Assembly: GCA_902464175.1 (NCBI GenBank)
Contig: CABQHZ010000010.1
Location: 1-29,248, forward strand
Origin: an uncultured Collinsella sp.
GTDB taxonomy: Bacteria > Actinomycetota > Coriobacteriia > Coriobacteriales > Coriobacteriaceae
Direction of reading: 5' to 3'
Length of the DNA stretch: 29,248 bases
Under the pieces are notes generated by a model. That model was given only the letters and a program-made list of their open reading frames with translations, had not been told where the DNA came from and made no database searches. The position numbers were made by a program, and so were the translations under genes. Within the stretch, counting starts at the first letter, position 1; the number at the start of each line of letters is the position of its first letter. Positions 10,476 to 16,887 of the stretch are shown here, piece by piece.

Positions 10476-11867
10476 CTACTCCTCGGCATGTGCCCCATCA
10501 AGCTCATAGAACTTGGTGGATGCCGGCAGGAACATCAGGTCGACGTCGCCGATCGGGCCCGAACGGTTCTTGGCCACGACGATACGCGTAACGCCCTCGT
10601 CGGGTCGATCGTCGCGCGAGGCTTCGGCCTCGTCGGCGGAGCGGTCCAAAAACATAACGATATCGGCGTCCTGCTCGATGGAGCCCGATTCACGAAGGTC
10701 GGAAAGCTGCGGGCGCTTGCCGGTACGGGATTCGACCTGACGCGAGAGCTGCGACAGCGCGATGAGCGGGATCTTGAGCTCCTTGGCCATGATCTTCAGA
10801 CCACGCGACATCTCGGAGACCTCGACGGTACGGCTCTCGGAGCGGCGTCCCGGCGGAGGACTCACCAGCTGCAGGTAGTCCAGGATGATGATGGCCTTCT
10901 CCTTGTTGTGGAGCATGCGGCGGCTCTTGGCGCGAATCTCGGTCACTGTGGTGCCGGGCGTATCGTCAATCAGAATATCGAGCTTGGACAAGGTCTGCGT
11001 GGCCTCGTTGATATTGGCCCACTGCTCGGGGCTAATGCGGCCCATGCGGAAGTCACTGATCGAAATCATGGCGTAGGCGCAAATCAGACGCTGGGCAATT
11101 TCCTTGCCCGACATCTCCAGAGAGAAGAAGCCGACGGTATAACCGGCGGCGGCGGCGTTGAGCGCCAGGTTCAGGGCGAACGACGTCTTACCCACAGCAG
11201 GGCGGGCGCCGATGATGATGAGCTGGCCCTCGCGAAAACCCATGAGCATGCGGTCGAGCGACGGGAAGCCCGTGGGCACGCCCGCAGCCTGGCCGCCGGC
11301 CTGGCACACTTCCTCGGCCTCGTTATAGGCCTCGACCATAAACTCGGTCAGCGTCTTGTAGCTCGACTTGACCTCGCGCGCCGTGACCTTGAGCAACTTG
11401 CTCTCGGCCAGCTCCACGACCTCTTTGGTGTCGGTGGGGGCGTTGTATGCCAGCGCGTTGATCTCGTTGGTGGCGCCGATCAGCTCACGCAGCATCGAAT
11501 CGCGGCGAACGATGGCGGCATGGTGCTGCCAGTTGACGAGCGACAGGGTCTGACCCATCAACTCCAAAATGTACGCTTCGCCGCCCACGGCATCGAGCTT
11601 GTTGATGCTTCGCAGGTAATCGATCAGCGAGATGGAGTCGATGGGAATGCGGCTGTTGTACATATCGACCATCGCGGTATAGATGGTCTTATGAATGGGC
11701 CGGTAGAAGTCATCGGGCTGCAGCTCGACCTGGGCCTCTTCGACTACCTCGGGCGATAGCAGCATGGCGGCCAGTACATTGGCCTCTGCATCTTGGTTTT
11801 GGGGGAGACCCAACTTGGAACCACGGTCCTCGACCGTCAACCCGGTCTCCCTATCGTCATATGCCAT
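10476..11867 (-). CDS. dnaB: Replicative DNA helicase DnaB
   Basis: DnaB is the hexameric 5'-3' helicase of the replication fork. The N-terminal helical domain covers about 20-125 and begins with LPQNQDAEANVLAAML. The RecA-like motor has Walker A GARPAVGKTS (220-229), FFSLEMS, Walker B IIILDYLQL (326-334) and the late motif LRESGSIEQDADIVMFLDR. No intein interrupts it. I chose the ATG giving MAYDDRE because GAGG lies 6 bases before it; two in-frame ATGs just upstream lack a ribosome site. The length is 463 aa, normal for the family. It follows the rplI terminator, so it needs its own promoter in the 150-base gap. Confidence 0.97.
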   Translation of the reverse strand: MAYDDRETGLTVEDRGSKLGLPQNQDAEANVLAAMLLSPEVVEEAQVELQPDDFYRPIHKTIYTAMVDMYNSRIPIDSISLIDYLRSINKLDAVGGEAYILELMGQTLSLVNWQHHAAIVRRDSMLRELIGATNEINALAYNAPTDTKEVVELAESKLLKVTAREVKSSYKTLTEFMVEAYNEAEEVCQAGGQAAGVPTGFPSLDRMLMGFREGQLIIIGARPAVGKTSFALNLALNAAAAGYTVGFFSLEMSGKEIAQRLICAYAMISISDFRMGRISPEQWANINEATQTLSKLDILIDDTPGTTVTEIRAKSRRMLHNKEKAIIILDYLQLVSPPPGRRSESRTVEVSEMSRGLKIMAKELKIPLIALSQLSRQVESRTGKRPQLSDLRESGSIEQDADIVMFLDRSADEAEASRDDRPDEGVTRIVVAKNRSGPIGDVDLMFLPASTKFYELDGAHAEE

Positions 11868-12022
11868 GAGCATCCTCATTCATATCGCTTGCGAGCATCC
11901 ATAGTATCAGTCACAGTCCCAAAACGGGCCGCGCCCCGGCAATCATCACCGGACGAAACGGATGAACGGTCCCGCATTTAGGACTTCACCGCAACGCCTG
12001 CCACGGCGCTCGCTGAGCGTAG

Positions 12023-12059
12023 AAAATAAAAGGGCGCCCTGGTTTCCCAGAGCACCCTT
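12023..12059 (-). terminator. Strong terminator closing the rpsF-ssb-rpsR-rplI operon
   Basis: On the minus strand AGGGTGCTCTGG and CCAGGGCGCCCT form a 12-bp stem (two G-T pairs) with a GAAA tetraloop, followed by TTTTATTTT. It starts about 30 bases after the rplI stop. Confidence 0.93.
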
Positions 12060-12091
12060 CTTAGAACAAGATTGTTGCGTTGCAGCAAATG

Positions 12092-12631
12092 CTACTCGGC
12101 AGCAGCCTCAGTCTCGACCTCGGCGGTCTCGGCCTCGGCGACCTCAGCGGCCTCCTCGACCTCAGCCTCGGCAGCGAGCTCCTCGGCGGTAACGCCGACG
12201 AGAACGACAACCTCGGCCTTGATCTCGCGGTACAGCGAGATGGCAACGGTGTGGGCACCGGCAACCTTGATGGGCTTACCGAGCTCGACGCGCTTGCGGT
12301 CGATGTCCATACCGAGCTGAGCCTTGATGGCGTCAGCGATCATAGCGGCGGTAACGGAGCCAAAGAGGATGCCCTCGTCGCCGACCTTGACGTCAACGGT
12401 GACCGTCTTGCCCTCGAAGGCAGCCTTGGTCTCGTTGGCGGTAGCCAGACGGACGGCCTCGCGCTTGGCGATGTTGTTGCGACGCTCGTCAAGCTGCTTG
12501 AGGTTGCCCTTGGTGGCGGCAACAGCGAGCTTCTTGGGGAACAGGAAGTTCTCAGCGTAACCCTGAGCAACCTCTACGACGTCACCCTCGCCGCCCTTGC
12601 CCTTGATCTCATCGAGAAGAATAACCTTCAT
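12092..12631 (-). CDS. rplI: 50S ribosomal protein L9 with acidic C-terminal tail
   Basis: The N-terminal 23S-binding domain is obvious (MKVILLDEIKGKGGEGDVVEV, with YAENFLFPKKLAV near residue 25-37). A long linker helix and the C-terminal domain (LFGSVTAAMIADAI) follow. The usual L9 length is about 150 residues. This protein has 179, the excess being a low-complexity Ala/Glu/Val tail from about residue 150. Such tails occur in some actinobacterial L9 proteins; here it may be a composition-driven extension. It is the last gene of the operon, 15 bases after rpsR. Confidence 0.96.
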   Translation of the reverse strand: MKVILLDEIKGKGGEGDVVEVAQGYAENFLFPKKLAVAATKGNLKQLDERRNNIAKREAVRLATANETKAAFEGKTVTVDVKVGDEGILFGSVTAAMIADAIKAQLGMDIDRKRVELGKPIKVAGAHTVAISLYREIKAEVVVLVGVTAEELAAEAEVEEAAEVAEAETAEVETEAAAE

Positions 12632-12646
12632 GATGCGTCTCCCTTC

Positions 12647-12913
12647 TTAGCCGCGGTCGCGGTTGCCACGAGAGGAAACCACGGGGACGGTGTACGGCAG
12701 GAGAGCCATCTCGCGGGCGCGCTTGATGGCGTTGGCGATGTCATGCTGATGCTGCGTGCAAGCGCCAGTGACGCGACGGGGCTTGATCTTGCCACGGTCG
12801 GTCATGTACTTACGGAGAAGCTGAGTATCCTTATAGTCGATGAACTCAGTGTTCTCCTTGCAGAACTGGCAGTACTTACGACGCGGCTGACGTGCAGAAA
12901 AATCATTAGCCAT
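12647..12913 (-). CDS. rpsR: 30S ribosomal protein S18
   Basis: The 88-aa protein begins MANDFSARQPRRKYCQFCKE. It has Cys-x2-Cys in YCQFC and further Cys and His residues in GACTQHQHD, the pattern of zinc-binding (C+) S18 variants. The core LLRKYMTDRGKIKPRRVTG is diagnostic. The start is the internal ATG with AAAGG 9 bases upstream; the longer frame adds 17 residues with no homology to S18. S18 pairs with S6 in the small-subunit platform, and both are encoded in this operon. Confidence 0.96.
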   Translation of the reverse strand: MANDFSARQPRRKYCQFCKENTEFIDYKDTQLLRKYMTDRGKIKPRRVTGACTQHQHDIANAIKRAREMALLPYTVPVVSSRGNRDRG

Positions 12914-12985
12914 GTCAAAATACCTTTCATTTGGCAACTTCGGCGAACCGAAGCCGCCTCTCACTCAAAAATAGGTGAACAACCC

Positions 12986-13438
12986 TTAGAACGGGATGTC
13001 CTCATCGTAGACGTCGACCGCGGGCGGCGTAGCCACCGGTGCGGCAGGACGTGCTGCGGGCGCGGGAGCTGCGGGGGCGTAACCGCCCTGATCGTAACCA
13101 CCCTGGCCACCACGGGAGCTCATAAACTCGATCTCATCGACGATGACTTCAAGCTTGCTCCGGCGCTGGCCGTCGCGCTCCCAAGAGCTGTAGCGCAGCT
13201 TGCCCTCGATCGCGACCTTGTTTCCCTTTGCCAGGAAACGGCTCACGGCCTCGGCGCGGGTGCCGAACATAGTGCAGTCGACAAAGTTGGGATAGTCCTC
13301 CCACTCGCCAGTCTGCGCGTTGCGGCGACGATCGTTCACGGCGACGCCAAAGGACAGAACCTGGGTTCCGCCGGCGGTGGCGCGCAGCTCGGGATCGCGG
13401 GTGAGGTTACCGGTGATGTTCACTCGATTGATGCTCAT
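12986..13438 (-). CDS. ssb: Single-stranded DNA-binding protein
   Basis: This is a 150-aa SSB. The OB fold covers about residues 1-108 (MSINRVNITGNLTRDPELR, then FVDCTMFGTRAEAVSRFLAKG and VAIEGKLRYSSWERDGQRR). A disordered Gly/Ala/Pro linker follows, and the protein ends in the acidic tip DEDIPF that recruits repair and replication proteins. It sits between rpsF and rpsR, the common bacterial order. Start: ATG with AGAGGAAG upstream at rather long spacing. Confidence 0.97.
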   Translation of the reverse strand: MSINRVNITGNLTRDPELRATAGGTQVLSFGVAVNDRRRNAQTGEWEDYPNFVDCTMFGTRAEAVSRFLAKGNKVAIEGKLRYSSWERDGQRRSKLEVIVDEIEFMSSRGGQGGYDQGGYAPAAPAPAARPAAPVATPPAVDVYDEDIPF

Positions 13439-13486
13439 AACTCACTACTTCCTCTTGGGGCACAAGCCCAGTCCAAAACGACAGTC

Positions 13487-13780
13487 TTACTCCTGGTCGT
13501 CGCGACGGACGATCATGTGGCGGACCACAGCGTCGGTGATGCGCAGGACGCGATCAAGCTCGGCGATCTGGGTAGGATCTGCGTGGAAGTTGATGAGGGT
13601 GTAGTCACCATCGGTGAGGTCGTTGATCTCGTAGGCGAGCTTGCGCTTGCCCCACTCGTCAACGGAGTCGACCTTGCCAGCGCCCTCAGCGATCGTGGTA
13701 TCGATACGCTTCATAACAGCGAGACGAGTCTCGGGGTCGAGCGACGGGTCAACAAAGAACAGCAGTTCATAAGCCTTCAT
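13487..13780 (-). CDS. rpsF: 30S ribosomal protein S6
   Basis: The 97-aa protein begins MKAYELLFFVDPSLD and contains WGKRKLAYEI and the C-terminal HMIVRRDDQE, a normal S6. The ATG has GAGGAGGTG about 5 bases upstream; an earlier in-frame ATG would lie before this ribosome site and is rejected. It is the first gene of the operon, with a promoter and a leader hairpin upstream. Confidence 0.97.
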   Translation of the reverse strand: MKAYELLFFVDPSLDPETRLAVMKRIDTTIAEGAGKVDSVDEWGKRKLAYEINDLTDGDYTLINFHADPTQIAELDRVLRITDAVVRHMIVRRDDQE

Positions 13781-13806
13781 ATTGTCACCTCCTCTGGGCA
13801 AATGTG

Positions 13807-13835
13807 GCTTCAGGTCGTGAAGGTGCGCCTGAAGC
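13807..13835 (-). promoter_or_regulatory. Leader hairpin of the rpsF operon, candidate S6:S18 control site
   Basis: GCTTCAGG and CCTGAAGC form a perfect 8-bp stem with a 13-base loop containing CACC. It is transcribed between the predicted promoter and the rpsF ribosome site. Many bacteria regulate this operon by binding of the S6:S18 complex to a leader hairpin. The position fits; the detailed motif is not verified here. Confidence 0.45.
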
Positions 13836-13851
13836 AGGAAAAGACTTGGTA

Positions 13852-13880
13852 ATAATATCTTTCAACCTCCCAGGCCGCAA
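13852..13880 (-). promoter_or_regulatory. Promoter of the rpsF-ssb-rpsR-rplI operon
   Basis: On the minus strand TTGCGG (-35, 13875-13880) is separated by exactly 17 bases from TATTAT (-10, 13852-13857). This gives a leader of about 65 bases before the rpsF ATG. Confidence 0.6.
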
Positions 13881-14250
13881 GAATATGCAGCTACAACCTC
13901 ATGACCTCCACATATGCCCATACTCACACGACGTTTCATGCGCATTCCAACCAAATGCTGACCAAAAGCTTGACGGATCTGTTGACAAGATACGGTGCCG
14001 TGGGGACAAGCTGAGCCAAGCCGCAGGTCAACGGGCACAAGGCTGTGGTCGCAAAATGCATACCAGTGGCCCACAGCACCACCCAAAGATTTTTAAATTC
14101 ATTGCCAAGTCGCTTATGAATACCCCTTTTGAACAGTTGAGTTGATCAACCGCGCTGGTCGGATGCCGTTTTTTGGCACCTCAAACCCCACTGCAGCGCC
14201 AAGCGCGGCAAGGCGCGGCAAGGCGTTTTAAAAAATGCCAACTTTTCTGT
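13881..14250. other. Gene-free stretch between rpsF and the tRNA-Ser genes
   Basis: I see no credible gene here. Short frames on both strands lack ribosome sites and resemble no protein. The only structure noticed is a small tandem repeat near the end, GCGCGGCAAG twice in a row at 14203-14222. The stretch separates the minus-strand operon from the plus-strand tRNA genes. Confidence 0.5.
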
Positions 14251-14278
14251 TTGCACTTTGCGATTCCTCGTGTATACT
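14251..14278 (+). promoter_or_regulatory. Promoter of the tRNA-Ser(GGA) gene
   Basis: TTGCAC (14251-14256) and TATACT (14273-14278) are separated by 16 bases and lie 17 bases before the tRNA 5' end. Confidence 0.75.
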
Positions 14279-14294
14279 GACTTTCGCATTTAAC

Positions 14295-14385
14295 GGAGAG
14301 TTGTCCGAGTGGCCGAAGGAGCACGATTGGAAATCGTGTAGGCGTCAAAAGCGTCTCCAGGGTTCAAATCCCTGACTCTCCGCCA
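14295..14385 (+). tRNA. tRNA-Ser (anticodon GGA), CCA encoded
   Basis: The acceptor GGAGAGT pairs with ACTCTCC. The anticodon arm CACGA-TTGGAAA-TCGTG places GGA in the loop, a long variable arm typical of tRNA-Ser follows, and the T arm contains GGTTCAAATCC. The terminal CCA is encoded. A terminator lies 10 bases downstream. Confidence 0.96.
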
Positions 14386-14394
14386 GTTAATTCC

Positions 14395-14424
14395 AAAGCA
14401 GGCCTTCGAGCCTGCTTTGTTTTT
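14395..14424 (+). terminator. Terminator after tRNA-Ser(GGA)
   Basis: AAAGCAGGC (14395-14403) and GCCTGCTTT (14410-14418) form a 9-bp stem with loop CTTCGA, followed by GTTTTTA. Confidence 0.88.
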
Positions 14425-14433
14425 ACCCCACAC

Positions 14434-14524
14434 GGAGGGGTGGCAGAGTGGTTGAATGCGGCGGTCTCGAAAACCGTTTGGCCTGTATAAGGTCACGAGG
14501 GTTCGAATCCCTCCTCCTCCGCCA
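14434..14524 (+). tRNA. tRNA-Ser (anticodon CGA), CCA encoded
   Basis: The acceptor GGAGGGG pairs with CTCCTCC (one G-T). The anticodon arm GCGGT-CTCGAAA-ACCGT gives CGA, and there is a long variable arm and the T-arm sequence GGGTTCGAATCCC. CCA is encoded. It lies just 10 bases after the terminator of the first tRNA, so it may be read only by leakage or from a promoter overlapping that terminator. Confidence 0.95.
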
Positions 14525-14535
14525 TTTTGGTTGAG

Positions 14536-14563
14536 AAAGCTCCCGAAAACGGGGGCTTTTTTG
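14536..14563 (+). terminator. Terminator after tRNA-Ser(CGA)
   Basis: AAAGCTCCCG and CGGGGGCTTT form a 10-bp stem (one T-G pair) with an AAAA loop, followed by a run of six T. Confidence 0.88.
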
Positions 14564-14588
14564 TTTAGAGTCCCTTACAAGCAAATAC

Positions 14589-14613
14589 GGCGCAGGAGGA
14601 GGGATTCGAACCC
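14589..14613 (-). repeat. Inverted fragment of the tRNA-Ser 3' end
   Basis: This site matches the reverse complement of the T arm and acceptor of tRNA-Ser(CGA): 24 of 25 positions, including 20 identical in a row (14594-14613 against 14499-14518). No full tRNA can be folded around it. It is either a degraded minus-strand tRNA-Ser or a fragment left by a mobile element. Confidence 0.8.
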
Positions 14614-14625
14614 GCCCCTCCCTTA

Positions 14626-14691
14626 AAAACGTGTACATCACCCTCCAAAAACGACATTTTTCGACATCTTTGGAGGCTGGTGTACACGTTT
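14626..14691. repeat. 66-bp palindromic repeat, copy 1
   Basis: The ends AAACGTGTACA and TGTACACGTTT pair over 11 bp, and the inner arms CTCCAAA and TTTGGAG pair over 7 bp. The centre has CGACAT twice. Copy 2 at 15828-15893 differs at only two positions, both in the right arm. It looks like a REP/MITE-type element or an unusual bidirectional transcript-end hairpin. Confidence 0.85.
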
Positions 14692-14796
14692 GCATATCGC
14701 GTGCGGCACATATCGGCCGATTTACTCACATCCAGTATATTTTCCCACTTCAGCGGACATAAGAGTTGAGTATCGGCTCAAAGCGAGAGGCCATAG

Positions 14797-15804
14797 ATGG
14801 ATACTCCTGTTCTCATTTCGCATAAAACCGCATGGCTCGTCCATCACGCACCGCAAGATTTGGTTCAATCCGTCGCAAAGCGCGACTACAAGATAGGTGT
14901 GCAGGGCCTCTCCACACAACAACGTATCGCGCGTATTCGGCAGGCCCTCACCGACTGCGGTATTCCTTCCAGTATGCTCGCGACCATCGATATTTCTGTC
15001 GTGTTCGCCTTCGAGCGCATTCGAACCAGCGGAGTCGCCTGCCATGTTATTGGCCAAAATCTTCCCTACGATCACATCGACGAGCTAACGCCTGGGATCT
15101 TTATCACCGACGAAGCCTTCACGTTTGCGCTTGCCGCCGAATGGATGGATAGGATCGAATACCTCGGGTATGGCTACGAAGTCTGCGGCGACTATCGCAT
15201 GGGGCTGCAACCCTCTGAGCCTTATACCGAGCAGCCAGCCACCACCTCAAAAGATAAGATTGTCGAGATACTCGACCAGCACCCCGGCAAACCCGGTGCC
15301 ACACGCGCACGGCTCGCACTCAGACATGTCTACGATCATTCGGCCTCTCCCATGGAAAGTGCATCGGCGATTGCCCTTTCGTTGCCCACAAGCGAGGGCG
15401 GCCTTGGCTTCCGAGGTATCGAACTCAACAAACCGCTCGTGATCCCTAAGCGGCTTTGGCATTGCACCAAAGCCCGAACACTCAAAATCGATGCCCTTAT
15501 CACCTACCAGCGCAAAGAACTCGGTATCGAATACAAAGGCGGGTTTCACGACGAAGCCGAACGCAAGGGAGCGGACGCGGAACGGGAGGCCATACTCGCC
15601 CAAATGGGGTATCGCATCATCACACTCACTTCGGCTCAGTTCGCGAGCCAGCTCGCGTTCCACCGTGCCATGAACAACATTCGAGAAGCACTTGGCATGC
15701 CACGCTGCACCGATGCCGAGTACCAGCGAAAGCAAAACGAGCTACGTAAAGCACTCATCCGCAACTGGAAGGGTGCACAGGACGCTGAAGCACCTACCGA
15801 GTAG
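14797..15804 (+). CDS. DUF559/Vsr-like PD-(D/E)XK nuclease-fold protein, solitary
   Basis: The 335-aa protein resembles the actinobacterial proteins often labelled AbiEi-family or DUF559. An N-terminal half (about 1-150) precedes a conserved arginine-rich helix PGATRARLALRHVYDHSASPMES. The nuclease core then has Glu187 in PMES, Asp232 in KIDAL, and Glu245-x-Lys247 in GIEYKGGFHD. Downstream lies ADAEREAILAQMGYRIITLT, the strand-helix pattern of the very short patch repair endonuclease fold. All presumed catalytic residues are present, so a working metal-dependent nuclease is plausible. The ATG has GAGAGG 7 bases upstream. No methylase, toxin or helicase partner is adjacent, and a 66-bp palindrome lies on each side of the gene. 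The function is unknown. Confidence 0.82.
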   Translation: MDTPVLISHKTAWLVHHAPQDLVQSVAKRDYKIGVQGLSTQQRIARIRQALTDCGIPSSMLATIDISVVFAFERIRTSGVACHVIGQNLPYDHIDELTPGIFITDEAFTFALAAEWMDRIEYLGYGYEVCGDYRMGLQPSEPYTEQPATTSKDKIVEILDQHPGKPGATRARLALRHVYDHSASPMESASAIALSLPTSEGGLGFRGIELNKPLVIPKRLWHCTKARTLKIDALITYQRKELGIEYKGGFHDEAERKGADAEREAILAQMGYRIITLTSAQFASQLAFHRAMNNIREALGMPRCTDAEYQRKQNELRKALIRNWKGAQDAEAPTE

Positions 15805-15827
15805 TGCCGCTTGCCGCTCGCCACGCC

Positions 15828-15893
15828 AAAACGTGTACATCACCCTCCAAAAACGACATTTTTCGACATCTTTGGAGGCCGATGTACACGTTT
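15828..15893. repeat. 66-bp palindromic repeat, copy 2
   Basis: Same element as at 14626-14691, in the same orientation, with 64 of 66 positions identical. It starts 24 bases after the stop codon of the nuclease-like gene. Confidence 0.85.
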
Positions 15894-16008
15894 GGGCCCT
15901 ACGCCCGCACCCGCTGCCGACCGTTTGCCGAGGAATGGGACCGTAACGACCGACAACCATGTACTATGTACGGGCATTGTCTAAACCCGCAATCCAAAGG
16001 ACCCTATC

Positions 16009-16698
16009 TTGCCCGTCGTCGCCGCTATGACTGTTACCGCCCACGCCTCGGATGCCATGGTCGCCATCCCGTTTTGGCTCGAGATGTTCGCCGTCGTCGC
16101 GGCATCGATTTCGGGCGTATTGGTCGCGCGTGAACATAAGCTCGACTTGGTGGGTGCGGTCGCACTCGCCGTAGTCTGCGGCCTGGGAGGCGGTCTTTTG
16201 CGCGACATGACGCTCCAAGTCGGTAACGTCTACATCCTCAACCAGCCCATGGCCCTGCCGCTCTCCATCGCCACGGCGGCCATCATCTATATCTTTCCGG
16301 CAATCGTCGATAAGCCCGAAAAGCTCATTCCGCTGCTCGACATCATCTCGGTGGGCATTTATGCCGCTACCGGCGCAGACAAGGCGCTGGTCTACGGATT
16401 TGCGCCCGCCGTTTGCATCATGATGGGCTTCTTTACCGCGGTGGGCGGCGGCATGTTGCGCGATGGATTTATGGGCGTGGTGCCGGGCATTTTCCAGCGC
16501 ACCAACTTTTACGCCATCGCGGCCATCGCCGGATCGGCAAGCTATGTATGTCTTGTTATGAGCGGTATCGTCAGCAACGTTACGGCACTCATCGTGTGCG
16601 TCGCGGTGACCATGGGCTTGCGCTGGCTGTCGCTGCGTTTTGACATCAAGAGTCCCACCGAGGAAGACATCGCGCGCTTTTTGCATCGCAAGAAGTAA
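16009..16698 (+). CDS. TRIC/UPF0126 family membrane channel protein
   Basis: The 229-aa integral membrane protein has two copies of the UPF0126 repeat. Each carries the signature GGG-x-LRD, at residues 60-66 (GGGLLRD) and 146-152 (GGGMLRD), in a seven-helix layout. Bacterial members are homotrimeric cation channels related to the TRIC channels of animals. The start is TTG, supported by AAAGGA 7 bases upstream; an ATG six codons later has no ribosome site. The C-terminal tail is charged and cytoplasmic (SPTEEDIARFLHRKK). It is not obviously linked to its neighbours. Confidence 0.92.
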   Translation: MPVVAAMTVTAHASDAMVAIPFWLEMFAVVAASISGVLVAREHKLDLVGAVALAVVCGLGGGLLRDMTLQVGNVYILNQPMALPLSIATAAIIYIFPAIVDKPEKLIPLLDIISVGIYAATGADKALVYGFAPAVCIMMGFFTAVGGGMLRDGFMGVVPGIFQRTNFYAIAAIAGSASYVCLVMSGIVSNVTALIVCVAVTMGLRWLSLRFDIKSPTEEDIARFLHRKK

Positions 16699-16887
16699 CA
16701 GCCGAAGTCACGCCGCGGCACCCCTTTCCGCGCCGAGCGATATGGCTATCGAGCAAATCCACCGGCAATTGCAACTTCTTGTGAACGATCGCCCACTCAG
16801 GATATTGCAACCGAGAGTTCCTTTTACGGCACCCCCGCGAAGGGTACCCTGTTAGGTACATGCAAAACACCTAGCAAAGGAACCGTT

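Noticed and set aside
10458..13852. Long plus-strand frames opposite dnaB and the ribosomal operon
   Set aside because: All overlap conserved genes on the other strand and have no recognisable domains.
13804..14145. 113-codon plus-strand frame after rpsF
   Set aside because: No ribosome site, no recognisable protein features, overlaps the rpsF leader and promoter.
14589..14622. A third tRNA-Ser gene on the minus strand
   Set aside because: Only the T arm and acceptor side can be found; no D arm, anticodon arm or matching 5' acceptor.
14423..14695. Minus-strand frame over the tRNA and the first 66-bp palindrome
   Set aside because: Its peptide is a translation of tRNA and repeat DNA; the same kind of peptide arises at the second copy.
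15742..15960. Minus-strand frame over the second 66-bp palindrome
   Set aside because: Repeat-derived peptide, antisense to the end of the nuclease-like gene.
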